Below are positions 1 through 11,168 of a DNA stretch of 64,000 nucleotides, piece by piece. Location: NCBI GenBank assembly GCA_038363925.1, contig JAQQWL010000001.1, positions 372,001 through 436,000 of the forward strand, written 5' to 3'. Both the position numbers and the translations under genes were made by a program. Positions within the stretch are counted from its first letter, which is position 1. Each line of letters starts with the position of its first letter. This DNA comes from Apiospora phragmitis. Its lineage: Eukaryota; Ascomycota; Sordariomycetes; Amphisphaeriales; Apiosporaceae. Below the pieces are notes generated by a model, which made no database searches, had not been told where the DNA came from, and saw only the letters and a list, made by a program, of their open reading frames with translations.

Positions 1-2440
1 ATTAATATACTAATTAACTTCTAATCCATAATTAACCATATCTTATAAAAATATTTTAATAAATTTATTATAATATACCTCGACGATATCCTTATTTATT
101 CCGAGAATAACAAATAATACCGAAAATATATAAAATTAATACTCTAAAAGCTATAAAATATTAATTTATTAATTAACCTAGAAAAGAGCGAATTCTATTA
201 ACGATCCGTTACCTTCGTAAGATACGTAATATCCTTAGGCGAAATCCGAATAAAACCTTTAAAAGTTTTAATAGTTAAAAAGTAGTTTACACTTATAAAC
301 GCTATAAAAGTTAAATCCTTTTTAAAACTAATTAATTATTACCAAATTTTCGTCCCCGGATTTAACAGGATAGCGATACTTTTAACAAACTTAATAAAAA
401 AGGACGAACTATTTTAATAAACGGAGAAAAAAGATAAAACTTTTTATAATATTAAAGAACGAATTTTTAATAAACTAATACTTTGCGTAATAAACCCGTC
501 TAAACTTTTTAAAATTAAAACCGACGTATCGAATTATATAATCGGAAAATAACTTAATTAATAAAATAATAACGAAAAGTTATACCCGGTCGCATTTTTT
601 TTAAAAAAAACTTAACGGATTAGAGTTTAATTATTAAATTTATAATAAGGAGTTAATAATTATTATTAAAACTTACAAAAAATAAAAACATTACCTTAAC
701 GAAATAATAAAACTAATTAAAGTTTATACCGATTATAAAAACCTTATAACGTTTATTACTATTAAGGAATTAAATAAATAATAAATACGATAATCTAAAT
801 TCTTTTTAAAATTTAACCTTATTATTATTTACCGAAAAAGTAACGAGAATAGTCGCGTTAACGCGTTAAGCCGACGACTGAGACCATTAAAAAAAAGTTC
901 CGCCCGAAACGCGAATAATTCTTACTTACGATTAAAACGGTAACCTCGCACCTTTAAAATAATTAAACGCTATAAACCACGTTTAATACAACGATAAATA
1001 AATTACTAAGTTTCGGTAATTTAATTAAACCCCCGACCTCGTAAACTACCCTAAGGATCACCTCGAAGACCGCGACGGTTTCGCTTTTTACCGAAACAAG
1101 ATTTATATCCCCGAGCAGTACCGCGAGAACTTTATTAAAAAATTCCATAAATATCCTATATACGGATATTAAGGGATATTTAAAACCTAAAAAAGAATCG
1201 CTAAGTAATTCGATTATAAAAACCTTAAGTTAACCGTACTTAAAATAATTAATAAATATAACCTCTATAATAAAGCTAAAGCCGTTAGATATTAATTATA
1301 CGGAGAATTATAACCGATCTTACTATTAAATAAAGCATAGAAAAGTATCGCACTTAACTTCGTTATTAAACTACCCTTATTAAAAAAACCCGTAACTAAG
1401 GTTAATTATAATAGTATCCTAATTATTATAAATAAATTTACGAAATATACCTATTTTTTACCGTATAAAGAATCTAGCGATACTAACGACCTAGCGTACA
1501 CGTTCCTCCGAATTATCGTTAGCTAGCACGGGCTGCCCGAAATAATCATCTCCGACAGAGACAAACTATTCACCGCTAAATTCTAAAAGTTACTCATAGT
1601 ATAACTTAAAATTAAGCATAAACTATTTACGGCTTACCACCTTTAAACGGATAAATAAATTAAATAAATAAACTAAACCTTAAAATAGTACCTACGTTAT
1701 TATATTAATTATAAATAAAATAATTAGGTATAATTATTACTTATAACTTAATTCGCTTATAATAACGTAAATAACGAAGCTACGCGCATCTTATTATTCC
1801 GAGTAAATTACGGGTACGACCTAGAAGTTATTAAAAAACCGGTAAAAGGAAAGCTAGCACTAATCGCGACCATTTAAATCGAGAAATTAAAAAAACTCTA
1901 GATTACGCTGTAATAAAACCTTACCTTCTTTTAATAACGAATAAAGGGATACGCCGACTAAATAAAATTAAAAGGACCAACCTTTAAAAAAGGAAAAAAA
2001 GTTTATTTCTTATAACGAAACATTAAAATAAAACGATTAAGCGATAAATTAGATTTTAAAAAAAATAGGATTATTTAAAATCGTAGAAGCTATTTTAAAA
2101 ACTAATTACCAACTATTACTACCTAAAATAATACGGATATACTCTATATTTTATATTTTATTACTCGAACTAGCGGCCGAGGAAAACCTAATCAATACGT
2201 AACTAGAAGTCGAAATAGATTAGTACGAATACAAAGTCGATAAGATTATTAATAAAAGAAGGAAAGAACGAAGCTTTTAATACCTCGTTTAATAAAAAGG
2301 CTACCTATTAAAGAATAATACCTAAAAACTTAAAAAACACTTAGTAAACGTCGCGAAGAAACTTTAGAAGTTTAAAAAAAAGCTTCCCCTACGAGGACCG
2401 GCGGCCTAGGCTTAAAAAAACCTGTTAAATTAAGAGACGA
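1..2440 (+). mobile_element. RIP-decayed Ty3/gypsy retrotransposon (chromovirus), pol region
   Basis: AT-rich, TpA-rich DNA with remnants of a gypsy pol polyprotein on the + strand, full of stops. Seen in order: the end of reverse transcriptase and an RNase H segment (ETDASNY-like motif read as KTDVSNYIIG near 520-550), an integrase core (motif like RFTKYAYFLPYKESS near 1430-1495, HGLPEIIISDRDKLF near 1525-1570, TAYHPQTDGQ-like near 1630), and a chromodomain (EYKVDKIINKRR near 2228-2263, then a degraded YLVxxKGY). This order (RT, RNase H, integrase, C-terminal chromodomain) is that of fungal chromoviruses. Many tryptophan and glutamine codons have become TAA or TAG, as RIP (C to T in duplicated DNA) predicts. 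The 5' part, including gag and protease, lies outside the window. The element cannot encode a working protein. Confidence 0.88.
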
Positions 2441-3479
2441 CCAATTAACGTCCTTAAAAACGCTTAAAGAACGCAGGTTATTAAAAACGAAGTTTTTTTA
2501 ATTAATAATCGAGGAGGAAACATTATCTTCCTCGTTTAGCTTTTATATTCCCCGACGAAACGCTTCCGAACGCTTTTCTACCACGACCTTCTTTATATAA
2601 TAAAAATAAGTTAAACGATTTAAGGCGGTAAATAATTACGTTTATAAAAAAAATAAAGTCTTTTTTACGTCCGACTCTTCCGTCTCCAGCTTTTTTTATT
2701 AAACAGCTAGCTTCGTTAAGGCCGACGTAATAAAAATATTATTACAAAAGCGACCAACCCGAATATACTCCGAATAACGAAACGACTTCTCGTTTATGCG
2801 ATAAGCTAAGTTTTAGCGAAAATAATAAGTATAAGGTATACTGGTTAAGTCACCCGTGGATTCCATATTAGCGATAAGAGCTAAACGCGCGATAATTTTC
2901 TTAAACCGAGATTTTTTAATACGACTAGTTATAATAAATAGATATTATAATAAAGAATAATAATAAAAAAAAAACCTACTATAATTTAATAATACGGGTA
3001 ATTAAGATATTTATAAAATCGACACTTTAAGGATAAAGCGGTTAAAAAAAAGAGGATAGTATTATAACCCGACTTAATTATATAACTAAAAACCTTACCC
3101 GCCGGAACGGAACTACTATACCCCGACTAGGCTATAATATTATAATTATTAACCGTACTATTAGCTATATTAATATAAACTTTTTTATACTATAAAAGTA
3201 TGTAAACATAATTACGAGGATACCCTAAATAGTAAAAGGATAAACCCGACCCGGGAAAATAGCTAAAAAGGAGCTCGGGACGAAAAGTAACTAAATTACC
3301 GCTCTAGTAAGTAAGCTAGGAGTAACGGGATCACGACGCCCCTAAGTAAGCTATTAAAATGGATTACCGTAATCTAAAGGATAGATTACCGTAAGCTAAT
3401 AACGGGATTACTATAAACTAGCGGACGTTTTAATAAATTAATAAGGGAAGAAATTAAATATATAACGACGGACGTTTTT
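2441..3479. other. RIP-affected repetitive DNA, not assigned
   Basis: AT-rich DNA downstream of the chromodomain and upstream of the pogo-like transposase remnant. It probably holds the 3' end or LTR of the gypsy element. Short direct repeats are visible at 3300-3430 (TAAGTAAGCTA twice, GATTACCGTAA twice, TAACGGGAT twice). No LTR border could be fixed by eye and no reading frame is preserved. Confidence 0.5.
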
Positions 3480-5037
3480 TATATATTTTATATAAATATT
3501 TTTTACTTTAATAATTAATTTAAATATTAATCTTAATTTATTAATAAAATAAATAACTTTAATAAAACTATTATAAATACTTTTAAACTTACGCACCTTA
3601 ATTACCTTCGTTTTTACGAGCTATTACTTATTATATTAATAAAAGCGACTTTTATTATACGTTTAAATATTTTCTCGTATTATTAATATAAACCTTAGTA
3701 CGTTTTATTAAGTTTCTTTTAAAACTTAGATAACGTTCGTTATATTAATAAGTAGCTTAGTAATATATACGAGCTAAAAACTATTACTACGCTAATTACC
3801 TTTAATATTCTAAGCCGATAAAGCTTTTTTATAAGCTTTAATATAGTATATAAAGAAGTTCTATTTATTAATAAAGGTTAAATTCGTTAATAAGAATAAG
3901 AAACCGATCTTTTTTTAATAATAAGCTTTTATAAAGGTAAAAACCTTAATATTAAGTGGTTAAAAAACGTGTAATAAATAAAAGGGTAAAAATAATAAGT
4001 AAATATTATTTTAATAATAAAGAGATATAAAATCGTCGGTTATATAACTGTTATACCTATTTAAAATAAGTAAACGAGTATTATTTAAGTCGTTCGAGGC
4101 GGTTTCTAGTATAAAGATATTTTCGAGCTATTTAATAGCGATTTTATTATTCGTCTAGCCTTTATTACTTATATCGAACTTTTATTCTTTAAATTTATCG
4201 AGTTCTTAAAAAAACTATTACTTTTAGACCGATTTACTTTTATAAATTATTAAAGGAGGGATAGCCTTACTAAGTGCCGATATATATTTTAATATAGTCG
4301 TTTAATACCTTAAACTAGGCTGTTTTTATTAAATAAAACATAATTTCGAACTACTTATTATAAAGCGATTACTTCTTTAACCTTTTAAAATACCGTGCTT
4401 ATTTATATTATGCCTGTTTTTAAGTTTAATAGCTTAAATTTAAGGTATACGTAATTTAGTTAAAAACTAAGACTTAATTACCTTAGTTAATGCCCTATTG
4501 ATACGCTAGGAGTCGATACGACGTTGCCTCTTCGTCCGTAAGGCTAGGTGACGTCGAAGGAATGAATCTATCCAGTTTTTACTTAATAGCATAGGGTTGC
4601 TATGAAGGGCCAAAACGCGCTGAGCCAGTTCCTTGATTTGCGTATGCGTTGGTGCGACGCCAAGGGCTTCTTGGGCTAAAATCCAGTCTGCTAGATGCTT
4701 CTCTTGAACTGGAGAGAGCTTCTGATAGGCAGATTTTAATTCTCGACGTGATTGTCGGCCGTGAAGTCGACTAATAAGGGTAGACCGTGGAATACCCTAA
4801 TGAAGGGCAGCCTTATGAATAGATTTACCGCTTGCCACATCTTGGATGGCGGCAGAGATGTCGTTTTCGGTATATGAACGCACCATCAGTGAATTAGTGT
4901 ATATTTGAAAGAATGAAATAATTCGGATCAGAATTCGTTAAGAAATCTCTTTTTGAATCGAAATGGCGGTGGATCGTGGTGGAGGTCGACAGGGGGGTCA
5001 GGTACAGGGGGGGGGTCAATTATGGGGTGACGTACGT
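3480..5037 (-). mobile_element. Fot1/pogo-like DNA transposon, partly RIP-mutated
   Basis: The transposase reads on the minus strand from ATG 4886. The N-terminal part is intact-looking: a Psq-type helix-turn-helix (MVRSYTENDISAAI start), then a CENP-B-type DNA-binding domain (SRLHGRQSRREL, LSPVQEKHLADWIL). It is broken by TAG stops at 4797-4799 and 4506-4508. Below about 4500 the same frame continues as strongly RIP-mutated sequence, with DDE-superfamily landmarks (a HN-DEHGI-like motif, LLILNRYN for the usual LLILDGHNSH, FLPFYLLHVFxPLNIKVF, YIKAYKKALSA). The right terminus is taken at 5037 because the minus-strand end ACGTACGTCACCCC abuts a TA dinucleotide (5038-5039), the target preferred by pogo/Tc1 elements. 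The left end is not resolved. Confidence 0.85.
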
Positions 5038-5319
5038 TACCTCGGCGTACATTGCGTAAGTCAAGTGACGAGACCCGGGTGAAGCTCTTTAATCTCGTGA
5101 CTAACATCTTCCCTCTCCCCCAGCGTTCTGAATGGATACTCGATCAAGACGATCATGTTCGCTGTTCTATACTTTTACATGTGGGCCATCAATAAGAAGC
5201 GCGACAGGGAGATCGCAGAAGCAGGACAGTTGCCCGGGGAAGAAGAGAAGCAGGCAATTGAGCTTGGGATGCAGGACGTCACGGAGTTAGATAATAAGGT
5301 CTTCCGATATAGCTTATAG
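5038..5319 (+). pseudogene. 3' remnant of an MFS permease (allantoate permease/DAL5 family) truncated by a transposon
   Basis: Two coding pieces survive. The first (5038-5055) reads T-S-A-Y-I-A and ends at a GTAAGT donor. A 68-base intron (5056-5123, branch CTAAC, acceptor CCCCCAG) leads to the last exon (5124-5319), which reads VLNGYSIKTIMFAVLYFYMW, then a charged tail INKKRDRE, an ELGMQDVTEL motif and FRYSL before TAG. That tail (last membrane helix, KKRDRE, then a cytosolic ELGMxDxTE motif) is characteristic of fungal anion:cation symporters of the allantoate/nicotinate permease family. Everything upstream is replaced by the transposon ending at 5037, so the gene has lost nearly all its membrane helices. 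The match to this family is from recall of the conserved C-terminus. Confidence 0.75.
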
Positions 5320-5652
5320 GGAAAACAGGAGATTGGGTAGTTAAAAAAAAGAAATATAAATATTCGTTGAACATGTGTATAGTACACTTGCATTTATAGT
5401 GGACCCCTGTCAGATCTGGCCAAATCGATATATAAGACTGCATCCCTGCAAGTCCCCCTCATACGGATGGCCCATTTACTCTTATATATACATATTGCCT
5501 GACTGGTACGGAGGTGCTTATAATTGGAGATTTTAGGAACAGAGAACAGAAAGCTTCATGGCATATAGATGCCGCCGGTATCTGGTCGGCAACCATACCC
5601 GAGCAGATATCTGCTTCGCCCTACAATCGGCCCCTGCGAACTTCATGAGAGC
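5320..5652. other. Intergenic, nothing recognised
   Basis: Ordinary-composition DNA between the permease remnant and the convergent cysteine-rich protein gene. It probably contains both 3' untranslated regions. No gene, repeat or RNA seen. Confidence 0.5.
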
Positions 5653-6308
5653 TTAGCAAAAACCACCATCTAATACAGCCCAGTAATGTGGCAACAACCC
5701 TAGGCGGTGGTGGTGCATGGTGGCCATGGGAGGAGGCGCAGAACCGCTGCTGCCGCTGACGTGGGCCTCCCCCATCCCGTCGTCACCGCTGTCGGGTTCG
5801 AAGTCAATCTCATTGTCGGGGAAGTCGGCCGCGGCCCAGCCATGCGCGGCGCACCGGGCCTGGATGGTCTCGAGGCGGTCCTGGCTCGTCTGGCACGCGC
5901 AGCCCCGAAGCGGCTCCCCCGCGCAGACCCGCGTGCCCTCGGGCGCCCCGGACCGGTGGTCGGTGCACTCGACGTGGAGGGGGAGGGGCAGCAGCGGCAG
6001 CCGGCCAGGATGAGCTGGCGGCGCGGGTCGTCCTCGGCGGGGAAGGGGCTCTCGCGGCTGCATCGGAACTGCGTGGCACAGAGGAAAGTGGCGCTCTGGC
6101 AGGTCTGGTCATCGCACATGGGCTTGGGCGAGACGGGGCATTGCTGGACATTGGCTAAACGGACCGGAGGGCTCGTTGCCGTACTACTGGCATTGTTTGT
6201 GGTGTTGTTGTTGTTGTTGTTGGTCTCAGTGGTAAGCGCGACGGTTGCGAGGGCAATGCAAATCCACACCCGCAGCACGGGGTGAAGCCAGCCGGTAATA
6301 GTGCTCAT
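5653..6308 (-). CDS. Secreted cysteine-rich protein (candidate effector), frame interrupted
   Basis: Start ATG 6308. The N-terminus has a basic/polar head and a hydrophobic stretch (VLRVWICIALATVALT), a signal peptide, followed by an Asn/Thr-rich low-complexity segment encoded by a GTT/AAC repeat (about 6196-6225). The mature part is rich in cysteine: five between CPVSPKPMC and FRC, then a GCRCC cluster. After that cluster (about 5985-6005) the frame becomes Arg/Pro/Ala-rich nonsense. The alternative frame, equivalent to one missing base, continues with regularly spaced cysteines (VEC, RVC, GCAC, ARC), an acidic segment (DFPDNEIDFEP) and a C-terminal Cys before TAA at 5653-5655. Read across the shift it would be about 220 residues with some 14 cysteines. 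I recognise no named domain. It lies between two transposon blocks. Confidence 0.6.
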
Positions 6309-6423
6309 GGTTCTGAACCAGATCAATGCGCTGCGCTGGAGGGGTGAAACGTTGTCGTCGTGAATGGATTGAGGAAGTATCCGTCAATTGTGGCGGCCCA
6401 TTCACTGTTTATGGAGCTATCCG

Positions 6424-7873
6424 CTAAAACATCGAAGGGGCACGGTTTAGTTCCTGATCAAACAACCGGTAGAAGAGCACCCCGAGGTGTATCAAGACGA
6501 ATAGAGCCATGGGATCCATCGCCTTGACCAGGTTCAAAAAGTCGAGCCCCGTCGTGGTGATAAGCGACAGGCAAAGCCCCTGGGACAGGTTCAACGCCTC
6601 GACCACGAAGCTCAGTCTCGTTTGTGAGATGATTTGGCGGTATGCAGGTACCTCGGCGCACACATAACCTAGTGTGCGTGGCGGCGGTGGTGGTGCTACT
6701 ACTGCTGCCGCGGCTGTGTCTCCGTTGCTATGCGATGGGAAGTTGGTCCTGAATTTCTGGCTGACGCTTGTAAGGCGCTCCATGGCGAGCCTGGTTTCAA
6801 GGCTGACGAAATCGAAGGCGAGCGGCTCCTTCAACAGTCCGTCTACGGCAGCCTCGATACCGGTTGGATTTTCCATGGTCCACTGGATGTTGGTAAGCAA
6901 GATGTTGTATGTGCCGAGGAGCAGCTTGAAAAAGCCATCGAGGGGCTTTAGTAGCTTGCTCGGGCGGTGGACCTGCTGGCTATTGTGCCCGCCGGCTGCA
7001 CCCCCAACGACTTCGTTATTTGTCATAGAGAAGTCTCGTTTCTCCACCATGATGCCGCTGTGATATAGTACGTGGTTGTTGTTGGTGACCGCCAGCTTAG
7101 ACATCTGCTGCCGGAACTGGAGACTCGCGCGGTTGCTGTACCCGAGTGCGGCGCATACGTACTTGGACGAGACGGGGCCTGCGGCCTGGTGTGCGAGGTC
7201 CGTCGCCGCGATGGCGAGTATGCCATCGAGAAGGTAGCCCTCTCTCAAAGCCGTCCGCGGAAGCTCCTCCTGGAGATAGCGTTGGTCCTCGGGGATCCCG
7301 TGAAAGGCCGTCCATGTCTTTGTGGTACATTGGTGCATCAGCTCGAGCTCGAGCGGCCTATCATATAGAAGATCTCCGGACACAGGCGGCGGAGTGGGAC
7401 CGGATAGCACTTTGGGGGCGGCTGGTGCAAGACCGGGAAAAGAGCTCGGTGGTGGCTCTTTTCTGGCGAGCTTGGGTATTTTGGGCTTGGGACGTACTGC
7501 AAAAGCTGCCGTCTGCTTCCTGAGTCGCGCTTCTTCAAGCTCTCCCGCTGTGGGATAAATGCATTTGGCCCCCCGCAATATACAATTCGTGCAAGGTGGA
7601 CCTTGTTCGTCGCACTGGGAATGCCATTAGCCTTACTCATTGCCTCACATATGGTGTAGCTGTATAATGTTCGATCATCAGCTGATACGATGTTTTATGT
7701 GTGTGTTTGTATGTGTGTTTGTTTGTGTCATAATGTATCAAACTGAATTGGGAAAATAAAAGGGCAAGATAGGGGGGGTTCTCTCAGTATAAGCACTGGC
7801 TTACCTTGACATGTTTTTGCTTGCAAGAGTAGCATCCGTTACGGGACTTGTGGTGACTTCGTCGTTTATGCAT
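6424..7873 (-). CDS. Zn(II)2Cys6 transcription factor, UPC2/sterol-regulator-like
   Basis: Exon 1 (7873-7805) encodes MHKRRSHHKSRNGCYSCKQK and ends at an AAG/GTAAGC donor. A 190-base intron (7615-7804), containing a GT-rich low-complexity stretch, separates it from exon 2 (7614-6424). The zinc cluster is split by the intron: CYSCKQKHVKC, then CDEQGPPCTNC, then GAKC, giving the expected six cysteines within the first 50 residues. The RRxHxKSRNGCxxCK signature is that of fungal regulators related to sterol uptake control protein Upc2. The rest (about 419 aa in total) has a Pro-rich linker and a helical C-terminal regulatory region (LYDRPLELELMHQCTTKTW, then LREGYLLDGILAIAATDLAH) as in that family. 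It acts as a nuclear DNA-binding activator or repressor. Its targets cannot be read from the sequence. Confidence 0.85.
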
Positions 7874-9329
7874 GATGGCACTTGCGCTGTAGTTGGAACC
7901 AATGGATACTAGCAGACTATGTGTCACACGCATGCCAGCAGAGGCATGCATACCGGCCTAACAGATAACTGCATTCCCGAAGGATACGGCGGCTAAGGGA
8001 CAAAAGACATCGGAAGGATACCAGACAAGGTGTATATAAACCTGACGAATCACCCTCCCAGGAGGAGAGGAAAGATAGACAGACCAGAGCCCCTAAAAGT
8101 GCCATAGTCAATTATTAGCTGAATCAGAAACAAGTCCTTACTGCCCTTGCCACACTATGTCTGACTTGATCTCAGATGGGCAGATACTCGGATATACGAA
8201 GTGCTGCGTGCTTCCAGGATGCGCCACCCTGGGGTTGGAAGGCAGGAAGATGCGTACGAAAGCCAAGCCCAGATCCCCGTCGTATCCTTGTTCGCTCGCA
8301 GTCAGCCCAGCTAAGAATAAAAGTGCAGCACTTGGCGGTGCGGCCGCGCAGCCCATCGTATGTAAGCACTCAACTCCCCAAAAGGAAAAGGACCAGCAAC
8401 CCTTGTCTGCAGTCGATAGACTTTGCTACTGTATTCGGGACTTTTTACACAGCTTGGCCCCTTATCTCGCTTTCTTTCCCTTGCCGTATGCATTTCTGGA
8501 CTGGTGACGGGACGAGGAGAAGGGTCAGCGTTGGTTTTGCGCAAACGAAACATGATAAGACTTATTGCTTACTATTAGTATGCAGGCAACGTCTATCATT
8601 TTCCAATGTTCTCTTCAGCCTTACAGCCATGCCATCATTCCCCGACGTTGGAGGGCGCCAAGGTCTCACAATGACACCAACGACAGGGACAGGGACAGGG
8701 ACCCATGCTGCCCCGAACACGTCCTCCGTCTCTAGCAGCACAGTGAGAGACAAATATATCACCAAGCCTGCTCTGCGCTCGCATCTGCACCACTTCAGGT
8801 ATCCCGAGGTGACCTAAGGAACCACTACCATGGGCCATGCTTCCGCTTCCGACAGCTCCAAACCCGCCTGCTCTGAGCAAGCCCTCATATACAGTGTAAT
8901 TCAGCTGCCCATCTTCGTGGAACAGATTCCATTAGACCGCTTAGAGCTGCCATCGTTCACGCTAAGGCATAACAAGTAAAGCTCATACCTTGGCGAGTCT
9001 TACCTGCACTGGTACACTGCCAGATGATCGTGGTGCCGTGAAAGGCGGTCGCAGATTTAGGGCTGTAGGCAGAAAAAGAAAAGAGAAAGCCCCTAATAGT
9101 GATGATCACCTACTTGGGTTTCGATCTCGTCTCCTTAGCCACAGGCACTTAGATTTCCTGGTCCCTGTTTGTGCACTTGTCCAATTGGGTCAAGTAACGC
9201 AAGAACTGGAATGAATTCAGGGAGGCTCAATAGATACTTGGGACATAGCAATATAGGAATAGTTAAAATCTAAATTTTATACTATATGATGCTGCTTGGC
9301 GAGATCGAACATTTAGATTCTACTTTCGG
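7874..9329. other. Intergenic, no convincing gene
   Basis: Upstream region of the UPC2-like gene, reaching to the TIR element. Open frames near 8157-8817 exist on both strands but lack recognisable domains, start context or consistent codon use. A short tandem repeat of GGGACA units lies at about 8680-8703. Confidence 0.45.
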
Positions 9330-9331
9330 TA

Positions 9332-11166
9332 ACGTATCCCACAAGCGAATGTCCTACACAAGCGAATGTCTCATTTTTATAAATTTCCTTATAACCTTAA
9401 CCTTTTTTTATATTCTTTTACGTCTAAAAATGTTATAAATTTATAGAGTAATATAATTTTAACGCTTTAAGCGTTTTAAAAAGATTTAACTTTAAGCGTA
9501 TAAAAAGTTATATTAATTTATTACGTTTTATCGAAAACTTTATAACGTAAACGAAATAGTTAACTTATACGACGCGAAATATTTACGAATTTTTAAAAGC
9601 TTTTAAATTTCGAAAAAGATACGATTATTCGATATATTATTAATTTAAATACGCGATCGTTTTTTCCCCGGTTAAATAATATAAAAGATATAGCGAATCG
9701 ATTATTTAATTTATACGACGCGAGACGCGTCGGCATTAATTAAGCCTTTAACTTTATATAATAATAATTAGACCTCCGGACTTGTTTTAATTAAAGAATC
9801 GATTATTAAAAAATCCTTTACGAAGATCTCGACGCGTATCGCGCGTAGTTTACCTTTATACGAAATATAATTTATAAATACGAGATTAAGAAAAAGAATA
9901 TCTATAACTTTAACGAAAATAGTTTTCTTATAGGTTAAATCTCGTCCGCAATAGTTATAACCACTTTCGATCGATACGAAAAACCTAGGGTAATATAATA
10001 AAAGAACCGGGAATAAGTTACAGTTATTTAAGGCGTCGAATCACACGGTTACGCCATCCCTCCGTATATTTTTACCGGGAAAACGCACCTCTCTTTTTAA
10101 TATAAAAACAGCCTATTATTAAAGGATTAAGTAATTATAATTACTAAAAATAGTTGAATTACGAATAAAAAAAGCGAGGACTAGATTCGATACTTTAATT
10201 AATATACCAGGTCTTATATAAAAGGTCGTTATCGCCTCTTAGTTTTAAACGATTACGAAAGTTAATACTCGATAACTTTCGAGCTCTATTATAAAAAGAA
10301 TTTAATTATTATATTCTATATACTTTCTTATTTATTATATAAGCTTTAACCTTTTAATATCGGCTATTTTTATATATTAAAAAAGGCGTATAAAAAAGAA
10401 ATTAAATATTTTATACGGGCGCATATTACTTATATTTTAAAGAAGGACTTCCTACTAGCGTTTTTAAAAGCGTTCTAAGCGACTTTTACCGTTTCGAATA
10501 TATAAAAAGGCTTTTAAAAGATAAGACTCGTTCTATATAATCCGGAATATATGATTTTATAATTAGATATAAAGTTATATATTTTAATACTTTTAGGGAC
10601 GTTTTTCGGCCTATTTATTCCTTAAGAATTAAAAACCTTATATAATTTAATTAAAACTTAATCTTAAACCGAATACGTTTAAAACCGTATCGTATAATAT
10701 TAAAATAACTTTTTAATATTTATTTTAACTAGCTTTAACTAGATTATAAAGGTTATAACATATATAATATACCGAGTTACTTTTTTAAAAAGTAAGAACG
10801 CGACATTTCGAAAAATAAATAAGATACTTAGCCGGCGCCGCCGTATAAAAAAAACGGCTATAAAATAAAAGATCATTTCGTATATAAGCTAAAAAAGACC
10901 TATAGTTTTAAAAAAACGTTAATAAATAATTATAAAACGAATCGCGTCGAAAGAATAGTTATATAAAAACGTTTAAAACACGCTTATAACGCTATAATAT
11001 CTACGGAGAGCCTAGGCATAATATATATACTTATTAGAATAATATAAAAATATCTAGAAATAAGAATTTCGATTAATTTTAATATATTAAATATATTATA
11101 ATAAAATTAACTTATATTTTATTAAAAAGGGTGTAAAAGAATAAGACATTCGCTTATAAGATATAT
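9332..11166. mobile_element. TIR DNA transposon, copy 1, RIP-mutated
   Basis: An AT-rich element of 1835 bases flanked by TA (9330-9331 and 11167-11168), the target-site duplication of Tc1/mariner/pogo elements. The left end begins ACGTATCCCACAAGCGAATG. The right end, read on the minus strand, is ATATATCTTATAAGCGAATG, the same terminal repeat with C-to-T changes. Just inside the left end the motif ACAAGCGAATGTC occurs twice as a direct repeat. The interior is full of stops on both strands and no transposase motif could be identified, so assignment to the Fot1/pogo group rests on the TA duplication, the ACGTA terminus (shared with the element ending at 5037) and the size. A sister copy lies at 40997-42836 in the same orientation. 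Confidence 0.85.
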
Positions 11167-11168
11167 TA

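Noticed and set aside
1..4500. Centromere or unusual AT-rich regulatory DNA
   Set aside because: Retrotransposon and transposase remnants account for the sequence; composition follows RIP.
8157..8817. Open frames up to 213 codons on both strands
   Set aside because: Overlapping frames with random-like composition and no domain, signal or splice structure.
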